Position numbers and translations under genes: made by a program. The notes beneath the pieces were generated by a model. That model saw only the letters and a list, made by a program, of their open reading frames with translations. It was not told the origin of the DNA and did not search any database. From Prostheceraeus crozeri (lineage: Eukaryota; Platyhelminthes; Polycladida; Euryleptidae), in assembly GCA_907163375.1 (NCBI GenBank), contig CAJQUW010009254.1:35264-99263 (forward strand): a stretch of 64,000 nucleotides of DNA, given 5' to 3'. Each line of letters begins with the position of its first letter. Positions within the stretch are counted from its first letter, which is position 1. Of the stretch, positions 53,938 through 64,000 are shown one piece after another.

Positions 53938-56417
53938 AGGACAGTGTCCTCTTCATCAACAGCAGCTAAACAATACACTGCATCCTCAACCGGAAATCGG
54001 AACAGAAATCTGGAATCACGTTCTCAATACCACGTTTGTAACGGACTTCGAAATTAAATGCCATTAACCGTGTCGCCCATCTCGCCAACCTCAAACTCAT
54101 TCTGTCGAAGCCTTTTTTCGAAAATATTAAACGTAATGGTTCATGATCAGTTTCCAATACAAATCGACGTCCGATTAAGTAGGCTCTCCATTTTTCACAT
54201 GCCCACACCAACGCCAGGGCTTCTTTTTCCGTAGTCGAAAACTTTCGCTCGGCATCTGTCAATTTTCTAGAGGCAAACTCAACTGTGCGCTTTCCTAAGA
54301 CAGGGTCGGTGACGGATAATGTGGCACCTAGTCCTATGTTGGACGCATCTGTGGACACTACAGCTGGGAGTGCGACGTCGAATGGGGCGAGTGCGGAGCT
54401 ATTACTAATACTTGACTTCATCTTGGAGAAAGCATTCTGAGCCGCTAATGTCCACTCAAAATTCTGCTCATTCAACAATCTGCGCAAGGGCTCGACTAAA
54501 GTGGGAAAATTCGGTATGTGTCGGGAATAGAATCCGAATGCGCCTAGCATTGTCCTAAGTTCCGTCAAAATTGCTGGTGCTTCCACAAGTGCCTTGACCT
54601 TCTCTTTGGATGGTCGAATACCTGTCTCATCAACCTGATGACCAAGATATGATATGCTTCTAGCTCCAAAAATGCACTTCTTCTTGTTCAATTTCACATT
54701 GTGTTCTGCAAGTCGCTTCAACGCTTCCTGAAGTCTAGCATTATGCAACTCCGGTGTTGGACCAGAAATTAGAATATCGTCAAGATAACAAGCTACACCT
54801 TCCAGACCTGCCAAAATTTTGCTCATTACCGCCTGAAACGCTGAAGGACACGAGGCTAGACCGAAGGGACAACGTTTGAATCGAAAAAGACCATCTGGCA
54901 CTACAAACGCAGTGAGGTCCCTACTTTCCTCGTGAAGTGGTAACTGAAGGTATGCTTCTGATAGATCAAGCTTTGCGTACATGACTGCGTCCTTCATGGT
55001 ATACAGTGATTCCGAGATCCTTGGAATGGGGTAACCGTCTGTCACAACCGCTTCATTCACCGCTCTAAGGTCAACACAAACGCGTAGCCTACCATCAGCT
55101 TTCTGAACAAGCACTAGATTGGACACCCACTCTGACGCATCAATTCTCTCGATGATGTTTTCATCCAAAAGTCTTTGCATTTCTTCTGATACTCTACTCC
55201 TCAGGGCGAAAGGTATCTGTCTCATTGGTTGTCTTACGGGTTTCACGTCTTTGTTGATGCGGACCTGGTGAACAAAATTCTTAATTGCACCTATCGTGCC
55301 TTCTGGATATGCATTGACTTCACTCGTTTCACTCAGCTCATTGACTGTTTCAGAGTAAATCCTTTCTATGTCTCTGCCGTAAATCCTAACGATGTCTCTG
55401 CCAATGCTGTGGAAAAGCTTTATGATATCCAAACCGAAAAGAACCACCTTCCTATCCTCAACAACAATAAATTTCACCGTGTGACTTTCTGAACCGTCTG
55501 GAGAAGAGCAATCAACTTGAATCCTACCTAAAATTTTCAGTTTGTCCCCTGTGTATGTCGTGACTTGTGACCTGCAAACCGTCAGATTTTTCTGTATTCT
55601 CTCACTGGACCAAAAGTTACGCAAAATATGTCTTGGCAAAATGCTCACTGTGGCACCTGTGTCAATCACACGTATCAGTTCATTTCCATCTAAGTACAAA
55701 GTGGATCTCAATTTCTCGTCTGTTTCTCTTTCAGTTCCATACACAGTCACATGACAAATTGTGGGGTCACTGTCTTCGGTCGAACTAACCTCGTTAACGA
55801 CATTTTTTCCTGATGACCTACTGTCTGGATTTCTTTGGCTAGGCCTATGACTGTCACCTGAGTTGGATTCTTGGTTTTTCGTCTGACATACTTTGGAGTA
55901 GTGTCCTATCTTTTTGCAGAAGTTGCATCGCTTGTCTCGTGCTGTACAATTCGGGTCTGATCCTATATGGTTGCCGCTACCACACCTATAACACTTCACA
56001 TTGCCTCTGCTAGAACTTCTAACCTGACTTGGCCTACTTGTGTTTCGCTTCTGTGTTAGACTGCGGTTCCTATCACGACCTCTGTTGTACGACATTTGGT
56101 ACACTGAACTACTGGCATTTGAACTCTGGTTAGTCTTCTGATTTATCAAGTTGCTGTCTTTTGTCACTCTTTCGTATTCCTTAGCGATCTCCACTGCTCT
56201 TTGGAAATTCAGTTTCGCATCGTCCTCCAGTAGAAGTTTCTCCCTACCTCGGCCGTCCTTAATGCCCATGATAAATTGCCCTAGCAATTCCTCGTGTAGT
56301 GGATCTGTCATCTTTGTAAATTCGCATCGTGAAGCGATTTGGCGTAAATCTGCCGTGAAACTCTCTATGGACTCGCTTGACTTCTGCTTGCGTTCTCGGA
56401 ATATATTTGGTAAATAG
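53938..56417 (-). pseudogene. gag-pol: Gypsy Gag(partial)-protease-RT-RNase H
   Basis: The main frame is open from 56417 to 53966; ATG 56311 gives 781 residues. In order: the end of the capsid ('LLGQFIMGIKDGRGREKLLL'), two zinc knuckles ('CYRCGSGNHIGSDPNC', 'CNFCKKIGHYSKVC'), the protease active site 'VIDTGATVSILP', RT ('YAKLDLSEAYLQLPL', 'GVACYLDDILISGP'), the connector 'GAFGFYSRHIPNFPTLVEPL', and RNase H ('AVVSTDASNIGLGATLSV', 'FSTTEKEALALVWACEKW', 'LETDHEPL'). Near 53995 a one-base loss shifts the last residues, and the frame then runs to the hAT3 duplication at 53937. The Gag N-terminus is missing upstream of 56417. The catalytic residues look intact, so decay is slight. Confidence 0.9.
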
Positions 56418-56470
56418 CTTCCCGTTAATCTCTAAGTTTGTTCATTAATGTTATATTTCGCCATTTATTT

Positions 56471-56545
56471 ATGTTGTGACATGCAACATTTACAAAACAT
56501 GTTTGATTTGTTTATCTGTTTTGTAAATGTTGCATGTCACAACAT
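56471..56545. repeat. hairpin with perfect 29-bp arms and 17-nt loop
   Basis: 56471-56499 and 56517-56545 are exact reverse complements around TGTTTGATTTGTTTATC. The arms contain the Gypsy LTR end (GCATGTCACAACA). Both sides run into TGGCGA-type primer-site-like words (CGCCATTTA on the left, TAAATGGCGAC on the right), in opposite directions. Confidence 0.9.
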
Positions 56546-56634
56546 AAATGGCGACTGAGGATTAGCGAACGCACAGAAGTCTGTCTTCGTAAAGTAATAT
56601 TTACAGCACCTTTATAAACTTACATATTTTGGTT

Positions 56635-56757
56635 GTGTCGTTTCTGTAGGCTAAGTGAATTGTCATATGGCATGATAAATTAAATCATGTTTGATTTGTT
56701 TATCTGATTTAATTTATCATGCCATATGACAATTCACTTAGCCTACAGAAACGACAC
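56635..56757. repeat. hairpin with perfect 53-bp arms and the same 17-nt loop
   Basis: 56635-56687 and 56705-56757 are exact reverse complements around the identical loop TGTTTGATTTGTTTATC. The arms contain the Gypsy LTR start (TGTCATATGGCATGATAAAT) plus 25 bp of adjoining sequence ending GAAACGACAC. It lies 89 bp from the previous hairpin. Confidence 0.9.
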
Positions 56758-56982
56758 GACTGTACTATAGGGGACGGCTTGGTTGCAAAATGATTAGCAG
56801 ATTTGTTGGAAACCTTAAGTAAAGAAATGGAAGAAGGCTTTTCTGGTGCGACTAAACTCCTAAGAACAGAATAGGTCTTCGATCCTACACTAAAAAAAAT
56901 CTTGAATAGATATATGAAGCTCCAGAAGAAGCAGTGGTCACGTGATCATTCGTGATTGTAACTGAAGAAGTCGACAGCTCAA

Positions 56983-57550
56983 CGTTACGGTCGTAACACG
57001 AGTTTTGCATTCAATGTAGCGGATCCTGCAGAGAATATCAAGACTTCATAACTCTTTCATGTTTGCGGAGGAGTTCACTATGGAGGAAGTTCAGGTATCA
57101 ACAGGATCAAAAATGAGTCGAGATTAACAAACGGCAAATTTACCGTTATGATGTTTAACAATTGTAATGCAATATAAAGATGCTAAAGGTTGTAATTAGC
57201 AGAGTAATATTCCTTATTAGGCACAAGAAATTCTTGAGATGAATTGGACTGGAGGAAAAATACAGAGAAAACGATTCGTGCGCGAGTTTGTTGTTCTCAC
57301 TGAAGTTGATGTATTATCGTTACGGTCGTAACACATGTTGCCGGTTCAATGTAGCAAACTGTAGAGAGTATTGAGATTTGATAACTCTTTCATGTTTGCA
57401 GCAGTTTATAATAGAGGAAGTTCAGGTATCATTAAAATAGATAACTCTGTGTGAAACAAGTCGAGATTGATAAACAGTTAATTTACCGTTACGGTCGTAA
57501 CAATTGTAACGCAGGATGAAAAGATGCGACAGATTGTTATAGCATATTAC
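56983..57550. repeat. two diverged direct repeats of about 233 bp
   Basis: 56983-57215 and 57318-57550 share 'CGTTACGGTCGTAACAC', 'TTCAATGTAGC', 'ATAACTCTTTCATGTTTGC', 'GAGGAAGTTCAGGTATCA', 'GTCGAGATT', 'AATTTACCGTTA' and 'ACAATTGTAA'. The near-palindrome TTACGGTCGTAA occurs at the start of both copies and again at about 57488. Class unknown. Confidence 0.7.
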
Positions 57551-57663
57551 TACTTCAAAAAAGGCTATGCGAAACGTTAGCACTGTGCATTAACTACATA
57601 TCAACCATATTTCATTCATCAAAATTAGTGTTTCCTTGTTGTCAGAGGTAGTTCAAAAGTGTA

Positions 57664-58239
57664 GGGGAAGTCGCGGTATGATGAGACATTTTTCTTTTTT
57701 GCCGTTTAGCTCGTGAAAAAATATAGTCAGACAATCGGTCTTTTAAACTTAATACCTCCTTTTGATCAAGATCAATATACAACAAATGAATTTTCCTGAA
57801 AATACATCACTCGTTCAAAATTTTGAAATTATTGAACCAAGTGACTTGTTTCATCATGCCCTTATAGTCGGGCATGATGAAACAGGCTTGGGTAACTACT
57901 CGTTAAAAACGATGCTGTAAATAAATGATGGAATACGACTATAGTGCAGGCGCAGTGTTATCTAATAGAGCATATAAAGAGGTAAAAGAAATCACAGGAG
58001 TCATAATCTTTTCATCAACTTTAAGTTAGTCAGCACAGTTCGTCACTCACCTCAATTGTAACAGAATTCAGGTCAAAATGAAGTTTCCCTAATCTGCGTC
58101 GAGTATATTCGCGCACCGATGATGAGAAATAGCGAGGTTTCCACTTTCAGTGATACGATTGGCCAGACAAACTTAGTCAAAACGTCAGTGTATCCGATCA
58201 CAGAGAACTGGGCCTGTTTCATCTTACCCCGGCTTCCCC
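57664..58239. mobile_element. TA-flanked inverted-repeat element (576 bp)
   Basis: Ends GGGGAAGTCGCGGTATGATG (57664) and GGGGAAGCCGGGGTAAGATG (complement, ending 58239), flanked by TA on both sides. Inside, at 57846-57883, a perfect 15-bp hairpin TGTTTCATCATGCCC / GGGCATGATGAAACA repeats the ATGA(G/A)AC theme of the ends. No coding sequence. A mariner-like non-autonomous element is the simplest reading. Confidence 0.65.
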
Positions 58240-58671
58240 TATACATTTGCTAAAAGATCATGAGACTATTCATTCGCTTAAAAAATTGATAACAAATTAC
58301 TAAAGTAAATTCATATACTCAAAAATAGCATCAGTTGCTTGAAATATTGGTAATTGAGAACCAGTATGTATCGAAGTGATTGATTTTAAGCAATTTTGAT
58401 GTTCAACTATCATGTCGCAATTCACGTGGAATTGCCCATATGCATAGGGAGAGGCATCTTAAAGTTAATGGATTACAATGAAATGGCATTTTTATGGAAT
58501 GTATCTTGACTCAGTTGTGTTGTTGTCATGTTAACTAAAAGCTTTTCACATTTGTTCACAAATCAATACGCCACTGTTTAAAGGTTGCCAAGACAGTGTG
58601 TCTGGATAATTTTCTGCAAACATTTTGAACCAGGATCCGAGAAGTTATGAACAGTATGAAGTTATGGTCAG
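58240..58671. other. non-coding stretch, possibly intron
   Basis: Precedes an exon-like frame; no gene recognised. Confidence 0.4.
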
Positions 58672-59277
58672 GAATACTGCGCTAAGAACAACGGTGAATT
58701 AATACGAGGCAAGAATGCTATTCGCTTGAATTATCAGACATTTCAATTTCATTTCTACATCGGTTTAACGGATTTATTGAATGAAAGAGGAAGTAGAAGG
58801 GACGGCTGGAGATGGACCGATGGGAGCACGTACCCGAACTCGAGAAGCCTCAATTGGAAGTTTAACGAGCCTCATGGAAATACTGATGCTAACTTCGTCA
58901 TAAAAATAAGAAGGGAGGAGTTTGGGGACATTGTTGAGAAAACTGGACATGGCAATTGGCAGGCTGCTCCGATGTGCCAGCCAAGGCACGTACCACCTGT
59001 TAAGTCTTTCAAGAGATCCAACCGCTTTATCAAGACCATTGTTGTCCCATACAGCGGAAAAAATCAACGTCCATGTCAGAATAGCGGATGCTCTTCAACC
59101 TTGAATGTCCGATCGAGAGCCGAATGTTCTAGAAATTGTGGAAATGAAAAGAATGATTTTTGTGTTTCATTTTATTACAATCCTCAAACGGGTAGCTGCA
59201 AAGTTGTGCTTTATACGGACACGAATTTATATTTGGAAGACGTGTCAGGATGGGTGAAATATGTGCGCCAGGAATAG
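58672..59277 (+). CDS. C-type lectin-like plus PAN/apple domain, 3' exon of a host gene
   Basis: The frame is open from about 58660 to a stop at 59277. A splice acceptor (GGTCAG|GAATAC) at 58671 gives a plausible exon start. The first part fits a C-type lectin-like domain: 'EYCAKNNGEL', 'FHFYIGLTDLLNERGS', 'GWRWTDGSTYP', 'LNWKFNEPHGNTDANFVIKI' (EPN-like site; the usual Cys of E-N-C-V is replaced by Phe) and 'HGNWQAAPMCQ'. After a linker come about 75 residues with the Cys pattern of a PAN/apple module: 'CQNSGCSSTLNVRSRAECSR', 'DFCVSFYYNPQTGSCKVVLY', 'SGWVKYVRQ'. Such combinations occur in secreted or surface carbohydrate- and protein-binding proteins of invertebrates. The 5' exons, including any signal peptide, are not visible here. 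Confidence 0.72.
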   Translation, partial: EYCAKNNGELIRGKNAIRLNYQTFQFHFYIGLTDLLNERGSRRDGWRWTDGSTYPNSRSLNWKFNEPHGNTDANFVIKIRREEFGDIVEKTGHGNWQAAPMCQPRHVPPVKSFKRSNRFIKTIVVPYSGKNQRPCQNSGCSSTLNVRSRAECSRNCGNEKNDFCVSFYYNPQTGSCKVVLYTDTNLYLEDVSGWVKYVRQE

Positions 59278-60081
59278 AAGTCATGATAACTGCAATTGAT
59301 TGTTGTGAATATTTACTGCATCTTCATCTGATAATTTCAACATTTGTGTGTTCGTTGACATTAACAGAAACCTATGTGAACAAAATCATCGTTATTTGCA
59401 GAACAGATCGGTGACTGTGTGCAGAAAGAGACATGAAGACATGATGTGAGGTGCATTTGTTTGGTTCCTCAGCGTAAAAGCTTCTTCATTTCCTTGCAAT
59501 CTACGAGTAGATGACGAAACTGTAGCTGTGGATTCTTCAACAAAATTCAACAACATTCTCAATACTCATCGTGTTCTTCGAAGTCAGCAAGACTTTGGTG
59601 TAGTGTTTGTCAATGATATTTTATTAGTTCAAGCTTCAAGCTTAGACAGAAGCTCAAATGCTTTTCTGTTTTATATGCGTTGTTCGAATTAATTAATTAA
59701 TCGTGGCTAGTCATGATAACAGCACACTTCGACATTGAAAAATTTACCGTCCCATCAGGCGACGTTTTTATGATAGTTGTTCGTGTTCGTTGACATATGC
59801 ATTAAATATGCCGAGATAAGTAATTTCTATCAAGATGAGGTGTGTGCGTATAATTTGATTAGTAGGCCTACTTGTATAGTAGTGCAAGTATGTACATAAA
59901 ACGGAATTCAGTGTTTCTTGTGCCGTTACCTCCGATAAAATAAGCAGAAATTCTTGAGAAAATAACATTGCTTTTGAGCATGAACAAATTCAGTCTTCAG
60001 AATATCTTGACCTCCCGTTATTCCATTAACAATTCCTTTGTTTGAAGTATTCATTGATTTTAAGTCATATCTGTGATCAGG
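59278..60081. other. non-coding stretch, 3' side of the lectin exon
   Basis: No gene or transposon end recognised. Confidence 0.4.
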
Positions 60082-61016
60082 CCTCACAGCAGAGTTGGAA
60101 GTGGGTCAACCAAACTTCACCCATGACCCACCTGACCCATGGCATATGTGACCCACGACCCACCTGACCCACCGACTTTTCACGAAAACATGACCCACCT
60201 GACCCACCAGACCCACATGCTGCAAGGGTGAATGATGTCAGTGCAATTTCCTTTTCTGATATCATCTTTAGTTTCATTTTCATTCAAGATTCTAGGTCTA
60301 TCTAGGTAGAGGTCCCGTAGTATCAAAATTGTTGTTAAAATTTGTTATGAAGATTCAAGTGTTTCAGATCACTTGTCACATGATAAACAGACATGTAAAC
60401 TCATCAAAATTATCTTATAAGCAAGTTCATGCACCACAAATGCCTAAGGTTCCGTTTCTTGTTATAATTCCTGACTATCCGCTTTTAGTGCTACCTACAT
60501 AACTCGCAGAGAGATGATTTGTTAGGTTGTCGAGGGCCCTACAGACTAAATTTCAAATTTTACATCAAATGAAGTCAAAAAATATGATTGCAGTTACGTA
60601 GGCCTAAATCATTTGTTCATGCATTTTTTATGCTAGATACTACATGTGTGAAAATTATCCCAGAATAATCGTCTACGTAGTATTTGCTGCTTCTGATGGC
60701 AATCGATTCAAATTTCATTAACTTCCGCTAATCATCAAGTAGAAAGTTGTATATTTGATGTAAGAATAACATTCATTGAAAAGCAAATGGAGTAAGAATG
60801 CGCAACGCGTGAATAGAAAATTGCATGAGGACAAGGTTATAATTCATAAATTTGCTTACAATGTACATATAGATGAACTGATATATTTGAGTGCCGCTAC
60901 ATCTAATGTATCTAATGAGCAATGAGATGCATGGAACATGTATGATGCGAAAGTATATTGAGCGGCTAAATACTTTAGATGTGAAGCATGTATGTTGATA
61001 ATATTTTGATTTAATA

Positions 61017-62389
61017 CAGGGTGTCTCAGAACTTTGTAGGCAGTTAATACTATTAACTTCTGAGTCAAATAATACAGATATTTATTTCAAACTGACAGTA
61101 CGGAAAATTTTGTACATGTTTCTCAACGCAAGTGTTCAAAGTGCTGTCCATCGACAGCGATTAATTCATGACAGTGAGAGGTCACAGAGCGACAGACTTT
61201 TGAGATGGGATCCATCAGAACGTTTCTTGCACTTAATGTGATTTTATCCCTGATTTCTTGCACATTGAGAGGACGTGGATTCTTGTAGACTTTATTTTTT
61301 AAAAAAAACCCAAAAAAAGAAGTCTAATGGAGTTAGGTCAGGACTTCTTTGGGGATACTCAATGTCACCACGACATCCAATCCATGAAGAGATAGCTTCG
61401 TACAATGGAGTCATAATGAGCTGCAGCTCCAGCCTGTTGAAAGTATGGCAGCTAATTTCCGATATTGCATGGGGACGTAGAAACTGCAGATACTTCTCAC
61501 CATCCACTGTCCCGTTGAAGAAAAATGGACCTATCAAGTCGCGCGAAGAAAGATGCTCATACGGTAACACCAAGGAGCTTAACATCATGCTGTAAAATTT
61601 GATGGGGATTCTCTTCAGCCCAGTAGATACTGTTGTGGTGATTGAGTCGACCATTCAATTTAAACATGGCCTCATCAGACCATGCGATCATGTTTCGAAA
61701 GTCTGGATCGGTAACTGTTTCACTCAAAACCATTCACAAAAGTCGACCCGCCTATCAAAGTCATCTTCATTTAATTCACTTTTAAGTGTTGGGCGGTAAG
61801 GTCTGATGTTGCTTTCAAGGTCTGATGTGAGATTCAAGTCTAAAGCAGCTTGTCTGATTGATTTTCTTGAGTCATCACCGAATGCAGAGAAAACTAAATT
61901 GACAATGTCATTTGACCGCGCAGTTCTTGAACGTCCTTTGGGAGGCTTCCAATTGTTCCTGCGTTCTCCAACTTGTCACGTATTCGGGAGAAGAATTGTG
62001 TCCCTCGACGTGGATATTCATAAGGTCCTTTCCATTGTCCTCTGGACTTGCACAGATATTCTCGCATTTAAAATAATACACTTTTGAACCTTGTATTACT
62101 TTCTTCAAAGTGCAAGCCGAATTCACTTGACATGACTAATGCTTTAATCGGAATATGAATGGATTCAGACGACAATAGAAATTGTTCATAAAAATTCTAG
62201 ATTCAAAAACAGCTTTCAAGTATGAGAAGATCAGCAATAAGCGGTTTGGACATGATGTACTTACACAATCACACAGTAAATCAAACAATGGCACCGTAAA
62301 ATAACTTGACTGCAGTCATTTGATGGTTTTATTTTAAAAACTACCTGCTTAGATGCTTTATGCTGCCTTCATAGTTCTGAGACACTCTG
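61017..62389 (-). mobile_element. mariner element (1.37 kb)
   Basis: Ends CAGGGTGTCTCAGAACTTTG and CAGAGTGTCTCAGAACTATG (complement), flanked by TA at 61015-61016 and 62390-62391. It carries a broken mariner transposase on the minus strand and is nested in the hAT-type element. Confidence 0.92.
61123..62126 (-). pseudogene. mariner transposase, broken
   Basis: Minus-strand blocks in order: helix-turn-helix region ('WKPPKGRSRTARSNDIVNLV', 'SIRQAALDLNLTSD'), 'YRPTLKSELNEDDFDRRVDF' then 'CEWF', the first catalytic Asp in 'MIAWSDEAMFKLNG', 'HNSIYWAEENPHQ', then 'DLIGPFFFNGTVDGEKYLQF', and the third Asp in 'RSPDLTPLDFFFW'. The end is 'KVCRSVTSHCHELIAVDGQH' to a stop at 61123. The second Asp region is damaged, and several frameshifts and stops are present. 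Length and TA-flanked ends fit a full-length mariner copy that has decayed. Confidence 0.88.
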
Positions 62390-63364
62390 TATTAATGAGA
62401 TATTTTGATCAATTACAATATATTCGAAAATATTAAAGCTCTGATCAATCTTTAACCAGAGATTTACATTCAAAATCTCCACCAAGAGGGATTGATCTAT
62501 GTGGGGAATTAGTTTTAGGGGTTGCAATAATTTCTACGAAAGACCTACAACAAATCAAACGAAACAAACAAAACTATAGGTCAGCATGGCATTTGCAAGA
62601 AAAAATTCAAGATGAATAAAATTCCTCTGAATACCTGACTACCTCAGTACCTGTATCCTGAAGACAAAAGTCACCCATCACTGGGCATCGTCAACATAGC
62701 AACAGAGAATCGAGCATACACAATAGTACTCAAACAACTTCTCTTCACAAACCAACATCTCTCAGTAGACAGCAGCAATTGTTTTCGAGCCTTTAATTTT
62801 TGTGAATTCCCCTTTCGAAACTGTATAGGCGTGTGAAAGTCAATTGTGTTCATTTTCAATAGTGAATCATTTTTCATGAATGATAAAGATTAATACGGAA
62901 AAATGAGCTTTAACTACTTTAGAAAATGATATGTCAAATCTATCATGGGTCAAACTGGTTGGAAGTGGGTCAACGAAGTCTGACCCACGACCCACCTGAC
63001 CCACGCTAAATGTGACCCACCTCCACCAATTTTTCGGTAAAACACGACCCACGTGACCCACGCGATTTTGTGACCCACCTGACCCATGACCCACTTCCAA
63101 CTCTGCCTCACAGACCTCCTACTTGTGTTCCTTTTTTAGGCATTTTTCCTATTTCCTCGGACTTTACCGTACGGTACTGGTAAACCGGTACATCATTGGT
63201 GCCGAGTGAGAAATAAATGCGTGCGAGTATTGGCGATAGTTTCTTCTTCGGACTCGGAGAGAACTGGAGGTGCACCAGGTTTCTTGCCATGTAAAACAAA
63301 GAAAAACCACCCAACAATTCAAAGAACCGCGATAACCATATTATCCTCAATTGACATGCTGCCT

Positions 63365-63509
63365 TCAGGGTTCCAAGCCATATACCGAACATCGCACTGA
63401 CTTTCCTGAGAGACAAGCCTTTCTCAATATCTTCCAACGCCATCTCCAAATCATTTCCATCGTAATGTTGGTATGTTCTCTTGTTATTACCTTTGACATA
63501 ATTGCGAGG
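63365..63509 (-). pseudogene. psq/pogo-type helix-turn-helix fragment
   Basis: From 63509 the minus strand reads 'PRNYVKGNNKRTYQHYDGND', followed by 'LEMALEDIEKGLSLRKVSAM' and 'FGIWLGTLKAA'. This is the psq-type HTH that starts pogo/Tigger transposases and related host proteins. No CENP-B HTH or DDE domain follows; the frame continues for 85 unrecognised residues to 63108, beside the hAT-type element's right end. It may be a transposon remnant or the first exon of a domesticated gene. Confidence 0.55.
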
Positions 63510-63525
63510 CCTGTTGCCGTTGCTT

Positions 63526-64000
63526 CAATATCGGAATAGCAATCGTCGCTACAATAACTCATGAGGCAATCGCTTGGAATATTCTAATGTGATTCGACGA
63601 TGAGATCTTCCAATAAGGCCGCAGTGTGACATCAGACAGATATTAACTTATTTGCTGCACATTGACAGACCAAGATGACCAAATAATATACTTTTTCTCT
63701 TGATATACTGTATTCCAAAAACCCCTCCGTTGTTTGCGGTATTTTAATCACGAAGTTACTTGGTTCCATAGAAAGTGTATCTAAATACTTAATCTGAGTG
63801 TTAGCAGGCCCTGGCTATGGGCTTAATGTACACGCATGCTGCCCATAGACCTCCATAGAGTATGTTTGCATGCATAATCATGCGTTTATGATCCTAGAAT
63901 ATCCAATCAACCTCAACGTGTAGGCCTGTCTAGGCCATATACTTATGTTTGTATACCCAAAGACAATGAAGAATTCAGTCTTTGTGCATACCTTGTAGGT
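63526..64000. other. non-coding end of window
   Basis: No gene or repeat recognised. Confidence 0.45.

Larger units (their letters stand above)
47751..56545 (-). mobile_element. Gypsy LTR retrotransposon, interrupted by hAT3 and rearranged at its 5' end
   Basis: Order on the minus strand: 5' LTR-related hairpin (56545..56471), truncated Gag and protease-RT-RNase H (56417..53938), [hAT3], integrase and C-terminal tail (49456..48055), polypurine tract (47828..47817), and LTR-related block (47816..about 47751). Without hAT3 the element is about 4.3 kb. The LTR-like block is unusually short (about 66-75 bp), and its full extent is uncertain. Confidence 0.8.
60090..63105. mobile_element. hAT-type non-autonomous element (3.0 kb) containing a mariner
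   Basis: Perfect 19-bp ends CAGAGTTGGAAGTGGGTCA with exact 8-bp duplication CCTCACAG (60082-60089 and 63106-63113). Next to each end lie 100-150 bp packed with TGACCCAC / CGACCCAC(C/G) words. Near 62958 a second copy of GTTGGAAGTGGGTCAA in the left-end orientation makes the right 150 bp look like a mini-element. No hAT transposase remains; the only coding remains belong to the nested mariner. Confidence 0.88.

Noticed and set aside
1-64000. Bacterial or viral origin of the contig
   Set aside because: GT-AG introns, metazoan transposon families and the lack of tightly packed genes argue for animal nuclear DNA; no envelope-like gene accompanies the Gypsy or Copia remains.

Overview
The window looks like nuclear DNA of an invertebrate animal. 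Genes are split by GT-AG introns, base composition is AT-rich, there are no operons or ribosome-binding sites, and almost every readable protein belongs to a metazoan transposon family (PIF/Harbinger with a MADF partner, hAT, piggyBac, Tc1/mariner, Crypton-like tyrosine recombinase, Gypsy, Copia). A lectin/PAN-type extracellular exon and frequent 'taggcctac'-like words would suit a marine invertebrate, but the species cannot be fixed from sequence alone. No tRNA, rRNA or CRISPR array was recognised.

Layout. 0.2-14 kb: decayed transposase genes (piggyBac; two unnamed multicopy families; a Crypton-like recombinase; an IS630/Tc1-type gene), two short inverted-repeat elements, a retroelement RT fragment and a cluster of hairpins including a perfect 48-bp inverted repeat. 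14-23.8 kb: three nested elements. A Tc1 transposase gene (14062..23769) is cut by PIF/Harbinger element A (14328..23239, TSD TTA), which is itself cut by Harbinger element B (17767..22111, TSD TCA). Both Harbinger elements carry a two-exon transposase on + and a two-exon MADF/BESS gene on -, interlocked so that each gene has one exon inside the other gene's intron. 23.8-34 kb: a second nest. A short element with G/C-run inverted ends (about 26245..33948) holds hAT1 (26350..29617) and Harbinger element C (29865..33397), and C holds hAT2 (30157..32862).

34-40 kb is the least transposon-like part and holds one open, apparently host-type coding exon of unknown function (35092..36072). 40-44 kb: a foldback element with remains of another transposase family and an intact Copia Gag. 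44-57 kb: a hAT-like element carrying a piggyBac fragment, an old Gypsy element (45976..about 47740), and a younger Gypsy (47751..56545) whose pol is interrupted by hAT3 (49457..53929). Its 5' end is rearranged into two perfect hairpins with the same 17-nt loop. 57-64 kb: diverged direct repeats, a TA-flanked inverted-repeat element, a C-type-lectin plus PAN/apple exon (host gene fragment), a hAT-type element with a mariner inside, and a pogo/psq-type helix-turn-helix remnant.

Most boundaries rest on terminal inverted repeats plus matching target-site duplications read directly from the sequence, so the insertion order is well supported. Protein family names come from motif recognition without a database search.
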